10,645 nt of DNA from Bryobacterales bacterium (GTDB taxonomy: Bacteria; Acidobacteriota; Terriglobia; Bryobacterales; Bryobacteraceae), in the NCBI GenBank assembly GCA_016880505.1, contig JAEHDI010001120.1:1-10645 (forward strand), given 5' to 3'. Made by a program: the position numbers and the translations under genes. Of the stretch, positions 1 to 7,031 are shown one piece after another (positions within the stretch are counted from its first letter, which is position 1; the number at the start of each line of letters is the position of its first letter). The notes under the pieces were generated by a model that saw only the letters and a program-made list of their open reading frames with translations, made no database searches and was not told where the DNA came from.

Positions 1-1161
1 GGTCTGGGTCCTCTGAGGAACGCCGACTTGCGCCATTTTCGCGGCAAGATTCCCACCTGGACGGATTTTGTCCGCCACCCCAACTTCGATGAGTTCTGGC
101 AACGCCAGACCGTGATCCGGTACCTGAATGCGGCGAAGGCTCCCATTCTGCACGTGGCCGGCTGGTGGGACCAGGAGGATTTTTACGGCCCCCAGAAGAT
201 CTACGAGAAGCTGGAGGCGCGCGACGACAAAAACTGGAACTTCTTCGTTGCGGGCCCGTGGAATCATGGCGGGTGGCACGGCGAGGCAACCCGGCTCGGA
301 CCGATCACGTTCGGATCGGCTACCGGCAAGTACTACGACGAGAAGATCCACGATGTGTGGTTCGACTACTGGCTGCGCTCCGAGGGTTCGCTGCAGATCG
401 CGGAGGCAACAACCTTCGAGACCGGGAGCAACCAGTGGCGGCAGTACGAAGCGTGGCCTCCCAAGCGGGGCGTCACCGAGCGCCGCCTCTATTTCGGTCC
501 GGGCCGGCGACTTTCGTTTGACCCTCCTGGGAAAGGTCCCGGCTACGACGAATACGTCAGCGATCCGGCGAACCCCGTCCCCTACCGCCCGCGGCCGGTG
601 CCCCGGACGTATCCCGGACCGGAATGGCCGGAGTGGATGGTGCAGGATCAACGCTTTGTGGACTATCGCCCGGACGTGTTGTCCTGGGAGACGGAGCCGC
701 TTGCGGCGGATTTGCGCGTGGTGGGCGGCTTGACAGCCGAATTGTTCGCTTCCACGTCGGGCACCGATGGCGATTGGGTTGTGAAACTCATCGACATCTA
801 TCCCGAGGACGCTCCGCCCGACGACACTACCAAGAAGATCATGGGCGGATACCAGTTGATGATCGCTGGCGAGATCTTCCGGGGCCGGTTCCGCGAAAGC
901 TTCGAACGTCCGAAGCCAATTCCATCGAACAAGCCCGTGAAGTACGTCATCAGCCTGCACACAAACGATCACGTGTTCCTGAAGGGGCATCGCGTCATGG
1001 TGCAAGTGCAGAGCACCTGGTTCCCGCTCTACGACCGAAATCCTCAGCGCTTCGTGCCAAACATATTCGAGGCGGGCGAGGCGGACTATCGGAAGGCAGT
1101 GCAGCGCGTCTATCGCGATCGCCAGCGCCCCAGCGCGGTGGTTCTGCCGGTCATGCAATAG
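1..1161 (+). CDS. CocE/NonD-family serine hydrolase, C-terminal part (5' end outside window)
   Basis: The frame is open from base 1, so the N-terminus with the nucleophile serine is missing; 386 residues are visible. The family hydrolyses esters or amides with an alpha/beta-hydrolase catalytic domain followed by a C-terminal jelly-roll domain. The end of the catalytic domain is seen here: GWWDQEDFYG carries the probable catalytic Asp (in-window residue 57, bases 169-171) and GPWNHGG the catalytic His (residue 89, bases 265-267). The rest, roughly residues 120-386, has the beta-rich jelly-roll look (VVGGLTAELFASTSGTDGDW, then HRVMVQVQSTWFP) and ends in the usual VVLPV-type tail. The D-Q-E-D sequence and the 32-residue Asp-to-His spacing resemble alpha-amino-acid ester hydrolases and glutaryl-7-ACA acylases more than cocaine esterase. 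Such enzymes are usually exported, but the signal peptide cannot be checked. The family call is firm; the substrate is inference. Confidence 0.93.
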   Translation, partial: GLGPLRNADLRHFRGKIPTWTDFVRHPNFDEFWQRQTVIRYLNAAKAPILHVAGWWDQEDFYGPQKIYEKLEARDDKNWNFFVAGPWNHGGWHGEATRLGPITFGSATGKYYDEKIHDVWFDYWLRSEGSLQIAEATTFETGSNQWRQYEAWPPKRGVTERRLYFGPGRRLSFDPPGKGPGYDEYVSDPANPVPYRPRPVPRTYPGPEWPEWMVQDQRFVDYRPDVLSWETEPLAADLRVVGGLTAELFASTSGTDGDWVVKLIDIYPEDAPPDDTTKKIMGGYQLMIAGEIFRGRFRESFERPKPIPSNKPVKYVISLHTNDHVFLKGHRVMVQVQSTWFPLYDRNPQRFVPNIFEAGEADYRKAVQRVYRDRQRPSAVVLPVMQ

Positions 1162-1225
1162 CCAGGCCGAAGACGCCCCCAACAGCGAGGCCAATAACAG
1201 CCACGACATCAAGCCGGCTTCTCAT
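1151..1225 (-). other. Tiny hydrophobic reading frame, possible remnant of a membrane protein N-terminus
   Basis: On the minus strand an ATG at 1225 opens 24 codons ending in TGA at 1151. The peptide starts MRSRLDVVAVIGLAVGG and continues VFGLAIA: a short basic start followed by one membrane-spanning stretch. It overlaps the hydrolase stop by only 11 bases, so most of it is not an antisense shadow of that gene. No convincing Shine-Dalgarno sequence precedes it, and a TAG lies in frame 9 nt upstream of the ATG. It could be the start of a decayed membrane-protein gene, a genuine one-helix peptide, or chance. It is listed because of its composition, not because expression is supported. Confidence 0.2.
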
Positions 1226-1254
1226 AGCGGTGGTCTATCGTACAACACGCGGAG

Positions 1255-1297
1255 GCCGGGTGCCGCGGGTTCACGGGCCCCTCGGCAGACGCCCGGC
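1255..1297. other. GC-rich imperfect hairpin in the hydrolase-methyltransferase spacer
   Basis: The outer arms GCCGGG (1255-1260) and CCCGGC (1292-1297) pair perfectly. The inner arms TGCCG (1261-1265) and CGGCA (1283-1287) extend the stem after a 4-nt bulge on the right side. It lies about 95 nt past the hydrolase stop and could end that transcript, but no T-run follows on either strand. A rho-independent terminator is therefore not shown. The rest of the 1162-1450 spacer has no feature I can support. Confidence 0.3.
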
Positions 1298-1450
1298 AAA
1301 GTGCGGCGGACGAGCGAGCAAGTGGTCCTTATGACAGCGCCGCCCGGTCAAGAAAACGAGACGCTCGGATAAGGGTTCCCATCGAATTGGGCCTCATAGT
1401 GGGGGTAGCTGATCAAGGCAGCCAAATCCACTTAGCGAGGGGACATACAA

Positions 1451-2320
1451 ATGCCGCTGACTCAAGTAAAGCTGATCGAGGAGGTCTTCACGCCGGCCCA
1501 AAAGACGGGCATGCTGGTACCTGGAATCGAGAGCCTCAAGTCGCGCCTGCGCGCCACGTGGATGGCCGGAGACTACGATCGCTTCTCCCGCTTCATGGAG
1601 AACGACGCGCGATCCTTTTACGAGCGCCTGGACGTGCCGCCGGGCGCACATCTGCTGGATGTAGCTTGCGGGTCTGGCCAACTGGCGCTGATCGCGGCCC
1701 GGGCAGGCGTGCGAGTGACCGGTGTGGACATTGCCGAGAACCTCATCGAGCGTGCCCAGGCCCGCTCGATGGCGGAAGACCTTCCGGCCCGTTTCAGGAT
1801 CGCCGATGCAGAATCGCTTCCGTTCCCGGCCGCGAGTTTCGACGTGGTCGTGAGCTTGATCGGTGCCATGTTCGCACCGCGTCCACACTTGGTGGCGAGA
1901 GAACTCACGCGGGTCTGTGTTCCCGGCGGTACCATCGCCATGGCGAACTGGACGGCGGGAGGGTTTGTCGGAAAGATGTTCAAAACGATCGCAAAGTTCA
2001 TTGCTCCTTCGGGGATGCCTTCGCCGGTGCTGTGGGGCGATGAGGCCACGGTGCGAGAGCGATTCGGCGCACAGGTCTCTGGGTTAAGGCTCGCGCGAAG
2101 GCACTACACTTTCGATTACCCGTTTCCGCCTTCGGACGTCGTGCACTTTTTCCGGCTTTACTATGGACCCGTGAACCGCGCGTTCTCTTCTCTCGACCGC
2201 GCCGGCCGAAAGAGCCTTCACCAGGAGTTGGAGGCGCTCTGGTCGGCTCACAATCGAGGGCGGAACGGCTTCACGTTGGTCGCAGCCGAGTACCGCGAGG
2301 TGATCGCAACTCGTGCCTGA
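1451..2320 (+). CDS. Class I SAM-dependent methyltransferase
   Basis: This is a 289-residue Rossmann-fold methyltransferase of the Methyltransf_11/25 type, which transfers a methyl group from S-adenosylmethionine to an unidentified small molecule in the cytoplasm. Motif I is LLDVACGSGQ (residues 68-77). The acidic residue after strand 2 is Asp93 in VTGVDIAENL. The ADAESLPFPAASFDVV stretch (118-133) supplies the adenine-side and motif IV region, and RVCVPGGTIAMANW (154-167) is the post-motif strand and turn. The C-terminal third (LWGDEATVRERFG, then YPFPPSDVVHFFRLYYGP) is the substrate-side region typical of an uncharacterised subgroup. The ATG at 1451 is favoured because GAGGGG lies 8 nt upstream. 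Met21 (1511) is the alternative, since similarity to relatives seems to begin near SLKSRLRATWMAGDYDRF. It stands alone on this strand. The substrate is unknown. Confidence 0.9.
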   Translation: MPLTQVKLIEEVFTPAQKTGMLVPGIESLKSRLRATWMAGDYDRFSRFMENDARSFYERLDVPPGAHLLDVACGSGQLALIAARAGVRVTGVDIAENLIERAQARSMAEDLPARFRIADAESLPFPAASFDVVVSLIGAMFAPRPHLVARELTRVCVPGGTIAMANWTAGGFVGKMFKTIAKFIAPSGMPSPVLWGDEATVRERFGAQVSGLRLARRHYTFDYPFPPSDVVHFFRLYYGPVNRAFSSLDRAGRKSLHQELEALWSAHNRGRNGFTLVAAEYREVIATRA

Positions 2321-2335
2321 AGGCGCGAGACCCGA

Positions 2336-2349
2336 CCACCGCCCGGTGG
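2336..2349. terminator. Short GC hairpin between convergent genes, possible bidirectional terminator
   Basis: CCACCG (2336-2341) pairs perfectly with CGGTGG (2344-2349) across only two bases, so the real loop would be at least 4 nt. It lies 15 nt after the methyltransferase stop and about 130 nt past the end of the convergent efflux operon. There is no T-run on either side, so termination activity is a guess from position. A weaker AGGG/CCCT stem lies near 2405-2421. Nothing else stands out in 2321-2481. Confidence 0.25.
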
Positions 2350-2481
2350 GCCCTGAGAACTTATCTCATACACTCTCGCTGCTCGAATAGTAGGAACTGT
2401 CATCAGGGATCTGAAAACCCTATTGGATGTCGGTCTCATGCTTATGGGCACTTGGGAAACTGTAGCTCTTGGCCGCGGGGC

Positions 2482-3885
2482 TTACTGCCAGCCGCCGCCC
2501 AGCGCCCTGTAGATCTGCACGAACCAGAGCGTTTCCTGCAACCTGAGTCTGGCCAGCGCCAGTTGTCCCTGGAACAGGTTGCGCTCGGCGTCCAGTACCT
2601 GCAAGTAGCTGTCCCGGCCGCCTTGGTATCGGAGAGTCGAGAGGCGGGTGGTCTCCGTCAGTGCATTGACGAGCAACTCCTGTTGCGACCGCTGCTGGCG
2701 CGTGTGGTCGTAGCCGGACAGCGCGTCGGATACCTCTCGAAATGCGTTGTAGATGGTCTTCTGGTAAGTGAGGACCATCTCGCGCTTCTGCGCTTCGCTC
2801 AGGCGCACGCCAGCCCGGATCTGGCTGGCATTGAAGATCGGCAGCAGCAATTCCGCTCTCGGGCCGCCAAACCAGTCGCGCGCCGGGGCAGTGAACAATT
2901 CCGAGAGAGCCCGGCTCTGCCCGCCCACGAATCCGCTCAGCGAAATCTGCGGGAAGTAGAGCGCCTTCGCCACGCCAATCTGCGCGTTGGCGGCGATCAG
3001 CGTCTCCTCTGCCTGGCGTATGTCGGGCCGACGCTCCAGCAGGGAGGATGGCAAGCCCGGTGGAACTTCCGCCGGGAAGGTGAACTGATCGAGCGTCTTC
3101 CCTCTTGCGATGTCACCCGGAATCCTGCCCAGCAACAGGCTCAGAGCATTCTCGGTCTGGTCGATGTCCCGCTGGGTGCTGGCGATCTGTGCCGTGGCAG
3201 TATACAGGAACTGCTCGGCCTGGTGCACGTCGAGTCCCGTGGCGGCGCCCCGGTCGTGACGGAGCTGGACGAGTTTGAGATTCTGCTCGGCGATATCGCG
3301 CGTGCGGCCGGCGATATCGAGTTCCAGATCGCCCTCGCGCAGGGTGAAGTACCCCCCGGCGACGTCGCCGATCAGCGATACGACAACACCGCGCCGGCCT
3401 TCTTCGGTAGCCAAATACTGCGCCCGAGCCGATTCCTTCAGGCGGCGAACCCGGCCCCAGAAGTCCAGTTCCCAGGCGAGCGCCACTCCCGCCTGTGTGT
3501 AGCTGACATCGAGCAACCTGCCTGGCTCCACCCCGGTGTTTGATCCGACCGAGGACGGACGCGAGGCAGTGAATTGCCCCTGGACACCCAACAGAGGGAA
3601 CTGAGCGGCCTGGCTGATCCGGAACCGGGCGCGCGCCTCCAGCACCCGCTCCGAAGCGATGCCAAGATCGAAGTTATGCTCGAGAGCCGCGGTGACAAGC
3701 TGCTTGAGCGTCTCGTCCTGGAACAGATCGAACCACTTCGCATCGGCGAGCGATGCGGCAGTGCCGCTCGCGGGCGCACCTCGATATTGACCCGGCGCCT
3801 GGACCGCCGGCCGTTTGTAGTTGGGGCCAACGGCACAGCCCGTCGCGACGAGCGGCAGCAGAAGATAGGACACTCGGGCTTTCAT
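2482..3885 (-). CDS. RND efflux outer-membrane factor lipoprotein (OprM/NodT-like)
   Basis: This 467-residue protein is the TolC-like channel of the efflux system. It forms a trimer that passes substrates through the outer membrane. The N-terminus is a lipoprotein signal (MKARVSYLLLPLVATGC) with the lipidated Cys at 17, followed by AVGPNYKRPAV, the usual OprM-type start. Two OEP repeats follow. The first begins near KWFDLFQDETLKQLVTAALE (50-69), the second near ERRPDIRQAEETLIAANAQI (284-303). FGGPRAELLLPIFN and QGGRDSYLQVLDAERNLF are standard family landmarks. The length is close to OprM. The reading frame stays open well upstream of 3885, but the ATG there gives the signal peptide, has GGAG 8 nt upstream, and overlaps the pump's stop as ATGA, which suggests translational coupling. 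It is the last gene of the operon. The substrate range cannot be read from sequence. Confidence 0.95.
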   Translation of the reverse strand: MKARVSYLLLPLVATGCAVGPNYKRPAVQAPGQYRGAPASGTAASLADAKWFDLFQDETLKQLVTAALEHNFDLGIASERVLEARARFRISQAAQFPLLGVQGQFTASRPSSVGSNTGVEPGRLLDVSYTQAGVALAWELDFWGRVRRLKESARAQYLATEEGRRGVVVSLIGDVAGGYFTLREGDLELDIAGRTRDIAEQNLKLVQLRHDRGAATGLDVHQAEQFLYTATAQIASTQRDIDQTENALSLLLGRIPGDIARGKTLDQFTFPAEVPPGLPSSLLERRPDIRQAEETLIAANAQIGVAKALYFPQISLSGFVGGQSRALSELFTAPARDWFGGPRAELLLPIFNASQIRAGVRLSEAQKREMVLTYQKTIYNAFREVSDALSGYDHTRQQRSQQELLVNALTETTRLSTLRYQGGRDSYLQVLDAERNLFQGQLALARLRLQETLWFVQIYRALGGGWQ

Positions 3886-6800
3886 GCGACTTGCTCCGGA
3901 GCAGGTTCCGCACCAGCCGTCACACCGCGCCTTCTCTCGGCGATGCCCTGGATGACGGTGTAAAGCACGGGGACGATGAAGACCGCCAGTAGCGTGGCTG
4001 CATTCATGCCGCCGAACACCGCCGTACCGAGAGATCGCCGTGACGCCGCTCCCGCGCCGCTCGCGATCACCAGCGGCAGCACACCGAGGATGAACGCGAA
4101 CGAGGTCATAAGAATGGGCCGCAGCCTCAGACGGGCGGCTAACAACGCCGACTCTCGAATGGAACTGCCGCTCTCGCGGGTCATTCGGGCGTACTCCACA
4201 ATCAAGATCGCGTTCTTCGCGGCAAGACCGATCAAGGTTACGATTCCGATCTGCGTGTAAATGTCGTAGGGGTACGACCGCACCCAAGCGGCGAACAGCG
4301 CTCCGAATAGCCCTAGCGGTACCGAAAACAGCACCGCGAAGGGGATCGCCCAACTCTCATACAACGCAGCCAGGCACAGAAACACGAGCACGGCCGCAAA
4401 ACCGAAAATCACCCCTTCGTTTCCCTGTGCGACCTTCTCCTGGTACGTTGTGCCCGTCCACTCATAGCTGTATCCGCCCGGCAGCACAGTGCTGGCCAGA
4501 CTCTCCATGGCGTCGGCTGCCTGGTCGCTGCTATACCCGCTCGCGGGTCCGCCCAGCAACTGGACTGCGCTAAACCGGTTGTAGCGGTAGGTCACATCGG
4601 GCCCTACCGTGGCGCTGACGGACGAAAGCGTGCCGAGCGGAACCATATCGCCGTCGCTGTTGCGGACATAGAAACGGTTGATGTCGGCAGGCTGCGTGCG
4701 GAACTCCGGCTCCGCCTGCACGACAACCTGCCAGGTGCGTCCGAAGGCGTTGAAGTCGTTCACATACAGGCCGCCTAAGAACGTTTGTAAGGCGGCGTAG
4801 GCGTCCGTGACGGGAATGCCCAGAGTCTGCACCTTGTCGATATCCACGGCGACCTTGTACGCGGGGACGTTCGGCCGGAAGGTATTGACCACGGTCGCCA
4901 GTTCCAGCCTCGATCGGGTGGACTGGACCAGCAAATCAGCGGCTTGTGCCAGATCCTGCATGCTCCCCCCCGCGCGGTCTTCCAGCATGAATTGGAATCC
5001 GCCCGTGGTGCTGAGGCCGAGGATCGGAGGAGGTCCGAAGGCGGTCATGACCGCCTCAGGCACTCCTGCGAACGATCCCCGCAGGCGCCGCAGAAGCGCG
5101 GGAAGTTGCAGATCCGGCGTACTACGATCGTCCCAGGGCTTCAGCTTGATGATCACCGTCGCCACGTTCGAGCCGTTGGTTCGGGTGGTCAGGTCCAGGC
5201 CCCCCAGCGTAAAGAACTGGTCCACGCCCGGGAGATCCCGAACGATATTCTCCACTTTGCGCGTGGCGGCGTCGGCCCGCTCGGCGGAAGCTCCGTCGGG
5301 AAGCCGGACAGTCAGGTATATCGTTCCCTGATCTTCGTCCGGCAGGAAGCTGTTGGGCAGGTGCCAGAACAGCAAGCCCGCCGCCAGCCAGAAACAGGCC
5401 AGACCCGCCAGCGCGAGCACCGGCTTGCGGATCAAACCGCCCGCCCCCAGCAGGTAGCGGCTTCTGGCCCACTCGAAGCCGCGATCGAAGGAAGCGAAGA
5501 AACGGGCCAGCCAGCCCCGGCTCTGCATCTTGGGACGCAGAATCATGGCGCTCAGCGCGGGACTCAGCGAGAGCGCGCTGAAAGCCGAGATCAGCACCGA
5601 GGCGGCAATGGTGAGTGCAAACTGCTTGTAGATCTGACCGCTCACGCCGCCTATGAAAGCCACCGGGATAAACACCGCGGCCAGAATGAAGGCGATCGCC
5701 ACCACCGGCGAGGACACTTCCTGCATGGCCTGAATGGCCGCGGCGCGCGGCACCAGCCCTTCGTCTATATGCCGCTGCACCGCCTCGACGACCACGATGG
5801 CGTCGTCCACCACGATGCCGATCGCCAGCACCAGACCGAACATGCTGGTCATGTTGATCGAGAAACCCAGCAGCGGGAACAGCGCGAACGTTCCAATGAT
5901 GGCCACTGGAACCGTCAACAGCGGGATCAGCGTGGCGCGCCAGTTCTGTAGAAACACAAACACAACCAGGACGACCAGCCCGACGGCCGCAAACAAAGTG
6001 AACAGTACCTCTTTGATGGCCGCCCGCACGAACACCGTCGCATCATACGGCACCACGTACTCCATGCCCTCGGGGAGGTTCTTCTTCGCCTGCTCCATAA
6101 AGGCGCGAACCCGATCTCCTGTTGCCACGGCGTTTGCGCCTGGCGCCAGATACGTGATGATGTTGCCCGCGGGCCGCCCACCCACGCGGCTGAATCCGCT
6201 ATAGGTCTGGGCGCCGAGCTGAACACGGCCGATGTCGCGGATACGAAGCAGCGAGGTGTCCTGCCGGGCACGCAGGATGATGTCTTCAAACTGGCCCGGA
6301 TCCACGAGCCGCCCCGGTGCGCTCACCGAGTATTGGAACGACGTTCCCGGAACCGCCGGCGGCTGGCCGACGGTCCCAGCCGGGTTCTGACGATTCTGCG
6401 CCTGTATGGCAGCACCGACATCGGCGGCGGTGATCCCGAGCTTGGCCATCTTGTCGGGGTTCACCCACACCCGCATCGAGTAAATCTGGCCGGATCCGAG
6501 CCGGGCGTCGCCCACGCCGTCCAAGCTGGCGATCTGGTTCACCAAGTTTATCTGCGCGTAGTTGTTCAGGAACAGCGAGTCGTAACGGCCGCCCTTCGAG
6601 ATCAGGCTGACAGCCATCAGAAGCGCGCTGGAAACCTTCTTCACGGTTACGCCCGCGCGTTGCACTTCGGGCGGAAGGCGCGGCATTGCGATGCTCACGC
6701 GGTTCTGCGTCTGCACCGTCGCAGTATCGGGATTCGTGCCCAGCTTGAACGTGACCTGGATGCTGAGCGTCCCGTCATTGCCGCAACTGGTGAGGAAGTA

Positions 6801-7028
6801 GAGCATGCCGTCCAATGCGATCAACTGCTCTTCGATCGGCTGGGCGACCGTCTTCTCGAGATCCTGGGCGTTGCCGCCGAGATAGCCGGCGCTGATCTGC
6901 ACCACCGGCGGGACGATGTCGGGATAAGTCGCGACGGGCAGGGTCGGAATCGCGACGCTGCCCAGGATCACAATCACGATCGCGATCACGATGGCGAAAA
7001 CAGGATGATCGATGAAGAAGCGTGCCAT
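3882..7028 (-). CDS. RND multidrug efflux transporter, HAE1 family (AcrB-like inner-membrane pump)
   Basis: This 1048-residue protein matches AcrB in length. It is the proton-driven inner-membrane pump that takes drugs, detergents or solvents from the periplasm and membrane and feeds them to the channel. TM1 lies at about 10-28, five more helices at about 338-490, TM7 at about 537-556 and TM8-12 at about 873-1025, with two large periplasmic loops between. The proton-relay residues are present: Asp408-Asp409 in GIVVDDAIVVVE (AcrB D407/D408), Lys938 in LIGLAAKNAILIVEYAR (AcrB K940) and Arg970 in RLRPILMTS (AcrB R971). GPPPILGLSTTGGFQF is the porter-domain stretch equivalent to AcrB's PPAI...GF region. 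This residue pattern marks drug (HAE1) rather than metal (CusA) pumps. It starts 3 nt after the adaptor stop with only a weak Shine-Dalgarno sequence, so it probably depends on coupled translation. No truncation or frameshift is seen. Confidence 0.97.
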   Translation of the reverse strand: MARFFIDHPVFAIVIAIVIVILGSVAIPTLPVATYPDIVPPVVQISAGYLGGNAQDLEKTVAQPIEEQLIALDGMLYFLTSCGNDGTLSIQVTFKLGTNPDTATVQTQNRVSIAMPRLPPEVQRAGVTVKKVSSALLMAVSLISKGGRYDSLFLNNYAQINLVNQIASLDGVGDARLGSGQIYSMRVWVNPDKMAKLGITAADVGAAIQAQNRQNPAGTVGQPPAVPGTSFQYSVSAPGRLVDPGQFEDIILRARQDTSLLRIRDIGRVQLGAQTYSGFSRVGGRPAGNIITYLAPGANAVATGDRVRAFMEQAKKNLPEGMEYVVPYDATVFVRAAIKEVLFTLFAAVGLVVLVVFVFLQNWRATLIPLLTVPVAIIGTFALFPLLGFSINMTSMFGLVLAIGIVVDDAIVVVEAVQRHIDEGLVPRAAAIQAMQEVSSPVVAIAFILAAVFIPVAFIGGVSGQIYKQFALTIAASVLISAFSALSLSPALSAMILRPKMQSRGWLARFFASFDRGFEWARSRYLLGAGGLIRKPVLALAGLACFWLAAGLLFWHLPNSFLPDEDQGTIYLTVRLPDGASAERADAATRKVENIVRDLPGVDQFFTLGGLDLTTRTNGSNVATVIIKLKPWDDRSTPDLQLPALLRRLRGSFAGVPEAVMTAFGPPPILGLSTTGGFQFMLEDRAGGSMQDLAQAADLLVQSTRSRLELATVVNTFRPNVPAYKVAVDIDKVQTLGIPVTDAYAALQTFLGGLYVNDFNAFGRTWQVVVQAEPEFRTQPADINRFYVRNSDGDMVPLGTLSSVSATVGPDVTYRYNRFSAVQLLGGPASGYSSDQAADAMESLASTVLPGGYSYEWTGTTYQEKVAQGNEGVIFGFAAVLVFLCLAALYESWAIPFAVLFSVPLGLFGALFAAWVRSYPYDIYTQIGIVTLIGLAAKNAILIVEYARMTRESGSSIRESALLAARLRLRPILMTSFAFILGVLPLVIASGAGAASRRSLGTAVFGGMNAATLLAVFIVPVLYTVIQGIAERRRGVTAGAEPAPEQVA

Positions 7029-7031
7029 GGC

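Noticed and set aside
1331..1372. 13-codon open frame starting MTAPPGQENETLG in the spacer before the methyltransferase
   Set aside because: It is too short to judge, has no convincing Shine-Dalgarno sequence, and ends about 80 nt before the methyltransferase start, so it does not look like a leader peptide with a purpose.
2452..3543. Long open frame on the plus strand opposite the outer-membrane factor gene
   Set aside because: It lies antisense to a clearly recognised gene and has the Q/R/A-rich composition typical of a GC-rich shadow frame. It has no recognisable domain.
3886..4353. N-terminal extension of the outer-membrane factor upstream of 3885
   Set aside because: The frame is open, but it would overlap the pump gene by 470 bases, and the lipoprotein signal, Shine-Dalgarno sequence and ATGA overlap all place the start at 3885.
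4944..5951. Long plus-strand open frame opposite the RND pump
   Set aside because: The composition is dominated by R, Q, H and E with no hydrophobic core pattern. It is a mirror of the pump coding sequence.
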